NCBI GenBank assembly: GCA_964477525.1
Contig: CAYZHY010000010.1
Coordinates: 1 to 51,879, forward strand
DNA: 51,879 nucleotides
Origin: PCC-9228 sp964477525
Lineage (GTDB): Bacteria > Cyanobacteriota > Cyanobacteriia > Cyanobacteriales > PCC-9228
Reading direction: 5' to 3'
Below are positions 8,893 through 16,872 of this stretch, piece by piece. A program made the translations under genes and the position numbers. A model generated the notes under the pieces. The model searched no databases. It had not been told where the DNA came from and saw nothing but the letters and a program-made list of their open reading frames with translations. The stretch's first letter is position 1, and every line of letters starts with the position of its first letter.

Positions 8893-9010
8893 CTATTGAC
8901 CAACAATATCAAATTGTAACAGACAATCTACTAAAATAGCCAGCAATAGGAGAAAATTTTTTTAGAAATTTTCCTGGAAAACTCTAAATCTCCCATTTGG
9001 GCTAAATTTT

Positions 9011-9667
9011 ATGCCTTCTGGCCGCACCCACGATCGCATTACCCTTTGGAGTTTGCCGGTTTTGGCAAGCATCACTTTTGTTCGTACTGGCAGCAGCAGC
9101 CTCACCCTGTTGGTGTCGGGGGGATTTCTATTTGGTGGTTTGATGTTTGGACCCGATTTGGATATTCGTTCCCGCCAGTACCAGCGTTGGGGATGGTGGC
9201 GTTGGATTTGGATTCCTTACCAGAAAAGTTTGCGCCATCGGGCTTTTTTATCCCACGGACCGATTGTGGGTACGCTCGGTCGTTTGTTGTATTTTGGAGT
9301 ATGCTTTGTAACTATTGTACTGGTTGCTATTTTTATTTGGGCGATCGCGTGGGAAATTTTCGGTCAAACCGATAGCTGGCGACTGTCTTTCCAACAAGTG
9401 CTTACCTCTAGCTTACAAACCATCCAGCGATCGCTGCAACAACATCCCCACCAATGGTTGGCGGTTCTTGTGGGTTTGGAACTCGGTGCCATGAGCCATT
9501 CCCTAAGCGATTGGAGTGGTTCGCTGTACAAACGGCTGCAAAAAAAGGGATGGGGCAGCATTTGGCCGGCAAAATCTCCAACGGCGAAAAAAACGCGTCG
9601 TCGGTCAAAATCCCCAAAATCCCGCCAACGGATTGCCAGCAAACCCAACTCGCGTAAAAATGGTTAA
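9011..9667 (+). CDS. DUF2227 family putative metal-binding membrane protein
   Basis: A 218-residue protein of the DUF2227 family (annotated as putative metal-binding, common in cyanobacteria). Likely ligands are the N-terminal GRTHDRIT (His7, Asp8), the FGPDLDI aspartates (about residues 47-52), and LRHRAFLSHGP (His around 74 and 79), with a further AMSHSLSDW near residue 160. Two or three hydrophobic segments (residues 14-45, 95-118) suggest membrane association. The last 30 residues are a very basic Lys/Arg/Ser tail. The arrangement recalls YdjM/LexA-induced metal-dependent hydrolases, but no substrate is known. It is followed 47 bases later by mazG on the same strand. Confidence 0.85.
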   Translation: MPSGRTHDRITLWSLPVLASITFVRTGSSSLTLLVSGGFLFGGLMFGPDLDIRSRQYQRWGWWRWIWIPYQKSLRHRAFLSHGPIVGTLGRLLYFGVCFVTIVLVAIFIWAIAWEIFGQTDSWRLSFQQVLTSSLQTIQRSLQQHPHQWLAVLVGLELGAMSHSLSDWSGSLYKRLQKKGWGSIWPAKSPTAKKTRRRSKSPKSRQRIASKPNSRKNG

Positions 9668-9714
9668 AGATTGCGCAGATCGTTTATTTCATTGTTATTT
9701 TTACCAAATTGGCT

Positions 9715-10551
9715 ATGTCTGGCACCCATTCTACCGACGATTCCCTAGATGCAAATCTTGCTGCCGTGCGGCGACTTGTGGAAATTGTGGCTCAATTGCG
9801 CCATCCCGAAACCGGCTGCCCTTGGGATTTGGCACAAACAGCAGAGTCCCTCATTCCCCATGTTATCGAAGAAGCCTACGAAACAGTTGATGCCATTCGT
9901 AGTGGCGATCGCGATGCCATGGCGGAAGAGTTAGGGGATTTACTTTTACAAGTGGTATTGCAGGCACAAGTGGCAAAAGACAACCGAGCTTTTAGCTTAA
10001 CTGAAGTTGCCAATACCATTAGCGACAAACTCGTACGGCGCCATCCCCACGTGTTTGGTGATGTCCAAGTGAATGACGTTCAAGAAGTTCGCCAAAATTG
10101 GGAACAAATTAAAGCACAGGAGAAAGGCGAAACCAACGCCGATAACCAAAAACTCAGCAAAAAACTGAGCCGCTACGCACGCACGTTACCGCCTTTAAGG
10201 GGCAGCATGAAAATATCCCAGAAAGCCGCTACTACTGGTTTTGAATGGGATGATGCGAATGGCATTTGGGAGAAATTTCAAGAAGAACTGCAAGAGTTTC
10301 AACAGGCTTTGGCGCAAGAAAGCAGCCACCGCCAGCAAGAGGAGTTGGGGGATTTGTTGTTTGCGATTGTGAATTTAGCGCGTTGGTATGGGTTGGATCC
10401 CAGCGAAGCCTTGCAGGAGACCAACCATCGATTTGTGCGGCGTTTTGCGCAAGTGGAATCTTTGGCAGATAAGCCGATGGATTCCTATTCGATAGAAGAA
10501 TTAGAGGCTTTTTGGCAACAAGCGAAAAAATATTTGAAGTCGCAACAGTAA
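9715..10551 (+). CDS. mazG: Nucleoside triphosphate pyrophosphohydrolase MazG
   Basis: A 278-residue protein with two tandem all-alpha MazG domains, which hydrolyse (d)NTPs to the monophosphate and pyrophosphate and clean the nucleotide pool. The first domain carries CPWDLAQTAESLIPHVIEEA then EELGDLLLQVVLQAQVA, giving the ExxE...ExxD magnesium site. The second has GFEWDDANGIWEKFQEEL then EELGDLLFAIVNLARW. The spacing and length match E. coli-type MazG. The ATG at 9715 is preferred over a TTG two codons upstream. It is followed 54 bases later by crcB on the same strand. Confidence 0.96.
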   Translation: MSGTHSTDDSLDANLAAVRRLVEIVAQLRHPETGCPWDLAQTAESLIPHVIEEAYETVDAIRSGDRDAMAEELGDLLLQVVLQAQVAKDNRAFSLTEVANTISDKLVRRHPHVFGDVQVNDVQEVRQNWEQIKAQEKGETNADNQKLSKKLSRYARTLPPLRGSMKISQKAATTGFEWDDANGIWEKFQEELQEFQQALAQESSHRQQEELGDLLFAIVNLARWYGLDPSEALQETNHRFVRRFAQVESLADKPMDSYSIEELEAFWQQAKKYLKSQQ

Positions 10552-10605
10552 GGATGTTGGTACGTTTTGAAATTTCCGTTCAATTTGTGGCAATTTTTCG
10601 CCAAT

Positions 10606-11004
10606 ATGGGACAGCAGCCAGGTATTCGGGCGCCCCTCGCAATTGCTTTTGGTGCGATCGCGGGAGCTTTGACCCGCTACTATTTTAGTATGTGGCTGGC
10701 CAAACACTTGGGTTCGGAGTTTCCCTATTCTACTTTGGTGGTGAATGTGACTGGCTGTTTGGTGATGGGTTTTTTTGCTACGCTGACTTTGGAAAAGTTG
10801 GTGACGGTTTCCACGGAGTTGCGTTTGCTGGTGGCGGTGGGATTTTTGGGGTCTTATACTACGTTTTCTACCTATAGTTTGGATTCTTTGTATTTGCTGC
10901 GCGATCGCCATCCCTATGTAGCCCTTTTATATTTATTGGGAAGTGCCGCTGTCGGTATTTTTAGTGCCTATATTGGTTCGCTATTGGCTCGTTTTTGGCA
11001 ATAA
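10606..11004 (+). CDS. crcB: Fluoride channel CrcB/Fluc
   Basis: A small four-helix membrane protein (132 residues from the ATG at 10606) that exports fluoride as a dual-topology dimer. Diagnostic stretches are GAIAGALTRYYFS in helix 1, STLVVNVTGCLVMGFFATL in helix 2 (the conserved Asn of the fluoride path), and GFLGSYTTFSTYSLDS in helix 3, where the TTFST Phe residues and the sodium site lie. A TTG start at 10567 would add 13 residues (KFPFNLWQFFANM), less like family members. There is one copy here; many organisms carry two opposite-facing copies. No fluoride riboswitch is visible in the 54 bases after mazG, so it probably shares the mazG transcript. Confidence 0.93.
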   Translation: MGQQPGIRAPLAIAFGAIAGALTRYYFSMWLAKHLGSEFPYSTLVVNVTGCLVMGFFATLTLEKLVTVSTELRLLVAVGFLGSYTTFSTYSLDSLYLLRDRHPYVALLYLLGSAAVGIFSAYIGSLLARFWQ

Positions 11005-11132
11005 ATCCCACATTCCGCAGCTCGATATCTATATCTATTCTCAATAGATTTTGCTTTGAAATTCCCCCGATGGACAAGTGAAATTTTTTTTGCGAGGGGG
11101 GATTGATTTTGGAGGATTTTTGACATATAATC

Positions 11133-11187
11133 TAGATAATGGAGATAGTGTCTTTAATTTGAAAATTTCGTCTATTCCCATTATCTA
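11133..11187. repeat. Perfect 10-base inverted repeat
   Basis: TAGATAATGG (11133-11142) is the exact reverse complement of CCATTATCTA (11178-11187), with 35 bases between. It lies immediately after a TTGACA (11120-11125). It could be an operator pair or the base stem of an RNA hairpin; nothing in the window distinguishes these. Confidence 0.5.
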
Positions 11188-11417
11188 AAAGTGTCTACTA
11201 ACAAACTACCATATTTGGGGAAATTGTGGGAAAAAAATTTTGCTTTTTTCTTCCGTTTCCCACAGACCAAGCCGGAATCTTTCCACAAGGGAAAACTCGA
11301 TCGAATATCGGTGAGTCTATTTGACCTGCGAATTTCGGGCCGATCGTTTTTTTGAGCGGGGAGTCAAAGAAAAACGACTGCGTTTCTTTTATCTTTTATT
11401 TGATTTGTAAATAAATG

Positions 11418-11483
11418 GGGGCAGGATAGCGATATCAAAAAAAATGTCAATGTTCCCATTTCGTTTAAAAATATCCCTGCCCC
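11418..11483 (-). terminator. Possible 3' hairpin of ssb
   Basis: On the minus strand, eleven bases downstream of the ssb stop, GGGGCAGGGATA pairs with TATCCTGCCCC with one bulged G. The loop is about 43 bases and includes a run of eight T. The long loop makes a classical intrinsic terminator uncertain. Confidence 0.35.
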
Positions 11484-11493
11484 GCGAAGTCAT

Positions 11494-11868
11494 TTAAAAC
11501 TCATCTTCGTAAGACGAATTCGACGATTCTGCCATAGCTGCTTCGTTTTCCCGCTTGGAACCCAATAAATCCAACTGGTCGACCCGAACCACCGGTTTGG
11601 AACGTTGGGCACCTGTATTGCGGTCTTGCCAGTGGTCAAACTTCAAACGACCTTGAATTCCCAAAAGCTTTCCTTTGCGTACGTAATTGGCAGCTATTTC
11701 TGCTGTGCGACCCCAAATTTCCAGATCGAACCAATCTGGCTGGTCGCTATTGCGTTGGCGACGATTTACCGCCAGTGGCAGATTGCAGACCACACTACCC
11801 GACTCAAAGTATTTGACCTCTGGGTCGCGACCGGCACGACCCACAAGCGTCACGCTATTTAAACTCAT
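11494..11868 (-). CDS. ssb: Single-stranded DNA-binding protein SSB
   Basis: A 124-residue OB-fold protein that coats single-stranded DNA during replication and repair. The family start MSLNSVTLVGRAGRDPEVKY is followed by LPLAVNRR, WFDLEIWGRTAEIAANYVRKG and GIQGRLKFDHW, all typical of SSB strands. It is the short cyanobacterial form: the Gly/Pro/Gln linker of E. coli SSB is missing and the acidic C-terminal tip is SSYEDEF, a variant of the DDDIPF peptide that recruits partner proteins. No rpsF or rpsR flanks it. The ATG lies about 290 bases from the divergent mreB start. Confidence 0.95.
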   Translation of the reverse strand: MSLNSVTLVGRAGRDPEVKYFESGSVVCNLPLAVNRRQRNSDQPDWFDLEIWGRTAEIAANYVRKGKLLGIQGRLKFDHWQDRNTGAQRSKPVVRVDQLDLLGSKRENEAAMAESSNSSYEDEF

Positions 11869-12160
11869 AACTGAAATTTATACCAATCAATTTTTTCTTT
11901 TTGATTCTAGCCACAGCAACGGCAGCTAAACAAAATCCCAAAAATGGATTGAGACATCTTACCAAAGGGATTTTAGCAGTTTTTCCCGGAAAGCGATCGC
12001 CCAACCCAGAGCCGTCAAAACCACGAACAGCCACCAAAAAGCTACCAACAAAATTTAGCTATTGACTGGACTGGATGCAAAAAACGTAATAAAATCCATC
12101 TCGGTTAGGTTTTGATTTTAATTCTATCCATATTGGTATTTGTTAGGGAGCCTAAATCGC

Positions 12161-13210
12161 GTGGCTTTTTTCAATCGCTTTTCCCTGTCCCGAGACATCG
12201 GAATCGACCTAGGGACGGCCAATACCCTAGTATACGTATCTGGTAAAGGCATCGTTCTCCAAGAACCTTCTGTGGTTGCGATCGACCAAGACAGAAGGGG
12301 AGTTCCCCTAGCAGTGGGAGCCGATGCCAAAAAAATGTTAGGCAGAACGCCGGGGAATGTCGTTGCCTTGCGTCCCTTGCGGGATGGTGTCATTGCAGAT
12401 TTTGACATCGCCGAACTGATGTTAAAGCATTTTATCACCCGCGTTAACGAAGGCAAAAAAATTCTAGCCTTACCCCGGATTGTGATTGGCATTCCTAGCG
12501 GTGTAACCGGCGTAGAAAAACGAGCGGTCATGGATGCCGCCTTCCGAGCTGGTGCTAGGGAAGTTTGCGTCATCGACGAACCAGTAGCCGCAGCTATTGG
12601 TGCGGGATTGCCTGTGGCAGAACCCACGGGAAATATGATTATTGATATTGGTGGCGGCACCACCGAAGTAGCCGTTCTCAGCTTGCAGGGAACGGTTTTA
12701 AGCGAGTCGGTGCGAGTTGCTGGTGACGAAATCAGTGAAGCCATCATCCAGTACATGAAAAAAGTACATAATTTGGTCATTGGCGAACGCACCGCAGAAG
12801 AACTCAAAATTGAAGTAGGTTCTGCCTATCCCACCGACTACGATGACGAAGGAAGTATGGACGTGCGGGGATTGCATCTGCTATCGGGATTGCCCAGAAC
12901 CGTATCCGTCAAAGCACCAGAAATCCGCGAAAGCATGTCGGAACCGCTATCGGTTATTGTGGAAGCAGTCAAACGTACGTTAGAAAGAACGCCGCCAGAG
13001 CTGGCTGCTGATATCATCGATCGCGGGATTATGCTTGCCGGTGGCGGAGCTTTGCTCAAAGGATTGGATACGTTAATTAGCCACGAAACCGGAATTGTTA
13101 CCCATGTAGCAGCAGATCCGTTAAGCTGTGTGGTATTGGGAACCGGTCGCGTGCTAGAAAATTCCAAGCAATTAGAGCGGGTGTTCAGTGCCAGTTCCCG
13201 AAGTATGTAG
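12161..13210 (+). CDS. mreB: Rod-shape-determining protein MreB
   Basis: A 349-residue actin homologue that forms membrane-associated filaments guiding lateral cell-wall synthesis. Nucleotide-binding motifs are clear: phosphate-1 RDIGIDLGTANTLVYV (residues 9-24), phosphate-2 NMIIDIGGGTTEVAVLSL, and the adenosine loop GIMLAGGGALLKGLD near the C-terminus. I chose the GTG at 12161 (MAFFNRFSLSRDIG), which has AGGGAG ten bases upstream and matches family length; a TTG at 12140 would add seven residues. A weak TTGACT (12062)/TAATAA (12087) pair with 19-base spacing could be its promoter. It leads the mreB-mreC-mreD operon. Confidence 0.97.
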   Translation: MAFFNRFSLSRDIGIDLGTANTLVYVSGKGIVLQEPSVVAIDQDRRGVPLAVGADAKKMLGRTPGNVVALRPLRDGVIADFDIAELMLKHFITRVNEGKKILALPRIVIGIPSGVTGVEKRAVMDAAFRAGAREVCVIDEPVAAAIGAGLPVAEPTGNMIIDIGGGTTEVAVLSLQGTVLSESVRVAGDEISEAIIQYMKKVHNLVIGERTAEELKIEVGSAYPTDYDDEGSMDVRGLHLLSGLPRTVSVKAPEIRESMSEPLSVIVEAVKRTLERTPPELAADIIDRGIMLAGGGALLKGLDTLISHETGIVTHVAADPLSCVVLGTGRVLENSKQLERVFSASSRSM

Positions 13211-13297
13211 TAGCTGATGCTGGTAGGTAGCGAAGATTTCATTAACTCGCTGCCTGGTAGTGAGGCGTTTGCTGTTATTGCCCGTACCAACCGTTTC

Positions 13298-14110
13298 ATG
13301 TTTGCTTTTATTCGCTGGTGGGAACGCCATTGGTTAGCGATCGCTTTAGCGGTTGCTGCTTTGGGAGCTACTTGGGTTAGCCGCCAAACCCAATCCTCTT
13401 TGATTTTCGATTTATATGCCTGGCTCAGCCGTCCTTTTCAAGCAGATACGACGACAGCAGAGCAAAAACGTACCAACGCTCGTATTGAAGAATTACAAGC
13501 CCGCATTGTGGAGCTGCAAAGCCAAAATCAAAAACTCAAAAAATATCTAGACTATACCCAGAAAAACCAGATCGAACGAGAAAAGCTAGTTCCCATTGTG
13601 GGACGCAGTGCGGATAGTTGGTGGCAGCAACTTGTTTTGGGTCGCGGTAGGCAGAACGGGATTGAACCCGGTTACGTGGTTGTCGGTCCGGGTGGGTTGG
13701 TCGGAAGGGTGACCCAAGTAACCGATCGCACTTCTCGGGTTCTGCTGTTAAGCGACCCAGAATCGAAGGTTGGCGTAAAAATTAGTCGCAGCGGCTACGC
13801 GGGTTTGATTCGCGGTCAGGGTTCCCAGCAGGTGGTCATGGAATTTTTTGACCAAATGCCAGATGTGAAAGTTGGCGATGTGGTCACCACATCCACGTAT
13901 TCCGAACTGTATCCGCCGGGTTTACCAGTGGGAACGATCAAATCCTTCAGTCCCAATAAAAGTCCCGCTCCAGAAGCAGTGGTGGAACTATCGGTTCCCC
14001 TAGACCATCTGGAGTGGGTGTTCGTTTCTCCCCACGAAACTGTGGTAGAACCATCCCAGCAGTTCTCTACCAACCAACAGGAGACAGTACCGGGAGAACA
14101 AACGCCTTGA
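13298..14110 (+). CDS. mreC: Rod-shape-determining protein MreC
   Basis: A bitopic protein that links cytoplasmic MreB with periplasmic wall enzymes. From the ATG at 13298 (MFAFIRWWERHW) it is 270 residues, with one N-terminal transmembrane helix (LAIALAVAALGATWV), a coiled coil (about residues 45-85, RIEELQARIVELQSQNQKLK) and the double beta-barrel domain with GRSADSWWQQLVLGRG, GYVVVGPGGLVGRV and the VGDVVTTS...YPPGLPVGTI motif. The frame is open back to an ATG at 13217, just after the mreB stop, which would add 27 residues; neither start has a good ribosome-binding site, and the shorter one looks more like family members. The acidic Gln/Thr-rich tail overlaps the mreD start. Confidence 0.93.
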   Translation: MFAFIRWWERHWLAIALAVAALGATWVSRQTQSSLIFDLYAWLSRPFQADTTTAEQKRTNARIEELQARIVELQSQNQKLKKYLDYTQKNQIEREKLVPIVGRSADSWWQQLVLGRGRQNGIEPGYVVVGPGGLVGRVTQVTDRTSRVLLLSDPESKVGVKISRSGYAGLIRGQGSQQVVMEFFDQMPDVKVGDVVTTSTYSELYPPGLPVGTIKSFSPNKSPAPEAVVELSVPLDHLEWVFVSPHETVVEPSQQFSTNQQETVPGEQTP

Positions 14111-14643
14111 ACGACAAGCACTTTTTCCCACCTTGGATTCGCCAACTCCAAAATTGGGTAATAACCGTTAGTTCGGCCTTGATTTGTTCGATGCTGCTGC
14201 TAACGCGATTTCCTGGCATGGAATTGTTGGGAATTGGTCCCAATTGGATGGCCATCTGGGTAGTGGCTTGGAGTATGAATCGAAAAGCCTATCAGGGAAT
14301 TTTAGCAGGCTTGGCCGCCGGGTTTTTGCTCGATGGCATGAGTCGCGACGAACCCACCCATGCCATTAGTTTGGCGTTGGTAGGATTTCTCACGGCGAGT
14401 TTGCGGAAATCCCGCTACATCCAGGAGGATTTTATTTCGGTGGCGTCGATCGTGTTTGGCATGGTTTTGGTGGCGGAAACGGTGATGGCAGTACAGTTTT
14501 TGTTTGTCGGCGATCGCGATTTCGCCCTGATTTGGCAAAATTATCAAGTAATCTCCCTTGCCTCGGCCATTCTCAGCAGTTTGTGGGCACCGGTCATTTA
14601 CGTCCCCTTAAAACTACTTTGGCAGCGCACCAAATCTGAATAA
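14107..14643 (+). CDS. mreD: Rod-shape-determining protein MreD
   Basis: A 178-residue membrane protein with about five helices, the third component of the MreBCD complex. The proposed TTG start at 14107 overlaps the mreC stop as TTGA, with GGGAGA about ten bases upstream, a classic translational-coupling arrangement. The frame itself is open further upstream inside mreC. Recognisable features are LGIGPNWMAIWVVAWSMNR, the GILAGLAAGFLLDGMSRDEP segment typical of MreD, and LAFLTASLRK-like helices. Cyanobacterial MreD is poorly conserved, so the call leans on operon position as well as helix pattern. Confidence 0.88.
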   Translation: MNDKHFFPPWIRQLQNWVITVSSALICSMLLLTRFPGMELLGIGPNWMAIWVVAWSMNRKAYQGILAGLAAGFLLDGMSRDEPTHAISLALVGFLTASLRKSRYIQEDFISVASIVFGMVLVAETVMAVQFLFVGDRDFALIWQNYQVISLASAILSSLWAPVIYVPLKLLWQRTKSE

Positions 14644-14701
14644 AAATATACCATAGAAGGGGGAACGACCTGGTTGGCAACGATCGCCATACGTAGAAAC
14701 C

Positions 14702-15343
14702 ATGTCAGATCTCGATCGCACAGCCCAACTGCGGGCTTTGATGCAAAAAGTTGAAATCCATAGTTTCCGGGAACTCAGTCGCCAAAGTGGCGTTTCGGAA
14801 AAACAACTGCGGAAATTGCGGTACGGAGACGTTGACCAAGTACGGTTGCAAGTTTGGCGGCAACTTGCCCAGCAACTGCAAGTTTCTCTCACAGAATTGT
14901 TTCAGGCTCTCGACGTTCCTGTAGAACCCGCTAGCAGCCAACCCACACAAGCCGAGTTGGAAAAGCTACAACAAGAATATCAATACCTGCAACAACAAAT
15001 GCAGCAGCAGGAAACCCACATCCAACAGCAAATGCAACAGGCGGCTTTGGATATTTTAGAACCTTGGATGCGAAACTGGCCCCTGGCAGCCTATCGGGTG
15101 CAACAAGATCCCAATTTTGAAGCTACCAAACTCCTGAAACTGGTGCAGCCTGTAGAAAAACTTTTGCAGTCTTGGGGAGTAGAAGCGATCGCATCTGTGG
15201 GAGCAGAAGTTACCTACGACCCCACCGAACATCAGTTGGTTCAAGGTAACTTGGAAGCCGGTCAGCCAGCGATTGTCAAACGGGTGGGATACCGCCACGG
15301 CAACCGGCTGCTCTATCGTGCGGAAGTCGTTCCTGCCAGCTAG
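14702..15343 (+). CDS. HTH - coiled coil - GrpE-like fusion protein
   Basis: A 213-residue soluble protein with three visible parts. Residues about 20-70 form a small helix-turn-helix resembling XRE-type domains (FRELSRQSGVSEKQLRKLRY, then LQVWRQLAQQLQVSLTELFQ). Residues 82-115 are a Gln-rich coiled coil (LEKLQQEYQYLQQQMQQQ). Residues 155-210 (LLQSWGVEAIASVGAEVTYD, PTEHQLVQG, VGYRHGNRLLYRAEVV) match the beta domain of GrpE, the part that contacts DnaK. There is no DnaK or DnaJ gene nearby. Inference: a DNA-binding protein that may report on or recruit DnaK. It lies 58 bases after mreD and converges on the DUF1350 gene, the two stops overlapping at CTAG. Similar proteins occur in other cyanobacteria as far as I recall. 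Confidence 0.75.
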   Translation: MSDLDRTAQLRALMQKVEIHSFRELSRQSGVSEKQLRKLRYGDVDQVRLQVWRQLAQQLQVSLTELFQALDVPVEPASSQPTQAELEKLQQEYQYLQQQMQQQETHIQQQMQQAALDILEPWMRNWPLAAYRVQQDPNFEATKLLKLVQPVEKLLQSWGVEAIASVGAEVTYDPTEHQLVQGNLEAGQPAIVKRVGYRHGNRLLYRAEVVPAS

Positions 15344-16146
15344 TTTCGTTTGGGTGCTTGCAAAGGATCCAACCACAACAAAATTTCATCTCGCAAGCGA
15401 TAAAAATCCTTATAGAAATTCTGTTTGACCCACTGTCCAAGGGCATCCAAGGGGGAAAATTCCTGAGTAACCGGCCATTGCAGGTTTTGCCCCAATGGCG
15501 TTAAGTGATTGCCTGGTAGGAGTTGAGCGGTAAACAGATCGGGTGCTTTTTCCTGCAAAACCGGCTTCAAACGCATACTTTCGTCAATATCGTCGTTGCG
15601 AAACTTCACTACAAAATTGCGTTTGATTTGATACTTATCCTTTACCAACGCCAAAGTGGCTTCTGGAGAAGGAGTAAATTCAAAATCAAACTCTATAAAA
15701 GATTCTACAAACGGCGAGATTTGGTCTAACAAAACATCGAGGTTGGGAATGGATTTTTTGGCAGAGTAGTTATTGTACGCTAGGAAAATATTGCCATCTC
15801 GCTTGACAGAAAACATGCTGCCCAGCATCAACTGCATTTTACATCCCAGACTGTGCCCGATGCCGTAAATCGGTAAATAACGCCGACGCAACACCCCAGT
15901 TCTTTTCAGCTCTTCCATAGCCAGTTCGAATTTTTGGTGAATTTCTTGGGCTATCTCTTTGTGGTCGTATGAGATGAGAAAAGACGTGGCAATTACCAAA
16001 TAGCCAGCCTTTGCCAGTTCTTCCAGCAGAAATTTATAGGTTTCGTTGGGAGCAGCGGCAATAAACGCACCCCCTAAAAAATGTACGATACCTTTGGGTT
16101 GAGGTGGTATCAAAACCCAGTTTCCCCGCAGTTCTTTCCATTCCAT
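15340..16146 (-). CDS. DUF1350 family alpha/beta-hydrolase-like protein
   Basis: A 268-residue protein of the DUF1350 family, found in cyanobacteria and chloroplasts. The fold looks like an alpha/beta hydrolase: KGIVHFLGGAFIAAAP gives the oxyanion-type glycine loop, YGIGHSLGCKMQLML carries the nucleophile elbow G-H-S-L-G (about residues 115-119), and LLPGNHLTPL near residue 218 provides a candidate catalytic His. The substrate is unknown; lipid or thylakoid-related roles are only guesses. The stop codon overlaps that of the convergent HTH-GrpE gene within CTAG at 15340-15343. Confidence 0.88.
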   Translation of the reverse strand: MEWKELRGNWVLIPPQPKGIVHFLGGAFIAAAPNETYKFLLEELAKAGYLVIATSFLISYDHKEIAQEIHQKFELAMEELKRTGVLRRRYLPIYGIGHSLGCKMQLMLGSMFSVKRDGNIFLAYNNYSAKKSIPNLDVLLDQISPFVESFIEFDFEFTPSPEATLALVKDKYQIKRNFVVKFRNDDIDESMRLKPVLQEKAPDLFTAQLLPGNHLTPLGQNLQWPVTQEFSPLDALGQWVKQNFYKDFYRLRDEILLWLDPLQAPKRN

Positions 16147-16266
16147 AGCTGCTTCTCGTGGTTGAACCGTTTGCTTTCCTCTTTGTATTTTAGATGGATT
16201 TGACGAAATAGTGGGAGGAACGACATTTGATTGGGTTAGAAGCTTTCGATAGGTACGGATATAGCT

Positions 16267-16860
16267 ATGAGTGAAGGTCGAGAATCAACCTCTTTGTGGC
16301 TGGGGAAGTATTTTACGTTGGAAGCGTTTTGTACTTGTACGCAAACCTATCAAAAATATAAAGAAGCCATTGACCCCTATCCTCAAAATTGGGAGGAAAC
16401 CATACCGGCGTTGGTTCGGTTGCACCAACATATTATCGATCCCATCGTCGATTGCTTTGGTCAAGACAACTTTCAGCTTACTTATGGGTTTTGTTCTAGG
16501 GATTTAAAACGATATCTGGAACGCCGCGACCCGAATACGGGGAAGAAAAATGGTCGCATTGCCCCGCGTATCGACCAACATATGGCTCGCGAACGCAATC
16601 GTAAGAGTAATTATTTCTGCGATCGCCCGGGGGCAGCTTGCGATTTTCTCATTCAAAATACTAGTAGCGATGGCGTTGTCGAATGGATTCTGACAGAGCA
16701 ACTGCCTTTTGATGCTCTGTATTACTACGGAAGCGATCGCCCGATTCACATTAGCTACGGCGATCGGCACAAACGGGATATTTGGACCTTCTCCGCAACC
16801 CACCAACCCACCCGCCAAGGCATAGCCCGCTGGGTTGAGTTGGCACGGAAAATTCCCTAA
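16267..16860 (+). CDS. Peptidase M15-like (Hedgehog/DD-peptidase fold) protein
   Basis: A 197-residue protein with the zinc-ligand pattern of the M15 DD-carboxypeptidase / Hedgehog fold: His105 in RIDQHMARER, Asp126 in GAACDFLIQ (the xAxD motif), and His161 in RPIHISYGDRH. Upstream, FQLTYGFCSRDLKRYL corresponds to the substrate-binding strand with a conserved Arg. It has no signal peptide, unlike wall-acting M15 enzymes, so it may act on a cytosolic substrate or be exported another way. The spacing between the first His and Asp is longer than in canonical M15 (an insertion with NRKSNYFCDRPG). It is a single gene between two minus-strand genes. Substrate unknown. Confidence 0.7.
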   Translation: MSEGRESTSLWLGKYFTLEAFCTCTQTYQKYKEAIDPYPQNWEETIPALVRLHQHIIDPIVDCFGQDNFQLTYGFCSRDLKRYLERRDPNTGKKNGRIAPRIDQHMARERNRKSNYFCDRPGAACDFLIQNTSSDGVVEWILTEQLPFDALYYYGSDRPIHISYGDRHKRDIWTFSATHQPTRQGIARWVELARKIP

Positions 16861-16872
16861 CAGCGTCGGTAG

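Larger units (their letters stand above)
11005..11493. other. Intergenic stretch with inverted repeats, no gene seen
   Basis: About 490 bases between crcB and ssb, which converge here. It includes a hairpin-capable TCCCCC/GGGGGA pair (11063-11101), a 10-base perfect inverted repeat with arms at 11133-11142 and 11178-11187, TTGACATATAAT at 11120, and a stem next to the ssb stop (11418-11483). No credible open frame or RNA family was recognised. Confidence 0.6.

Noticed and set aside
12124..12807. Minus-strand open frame of 227 codons
   Set aside because: It lies antisense to mreB, whose motifs are unmistakable; Ser/Thr/Pro-rich composition is typical of shadow frames.
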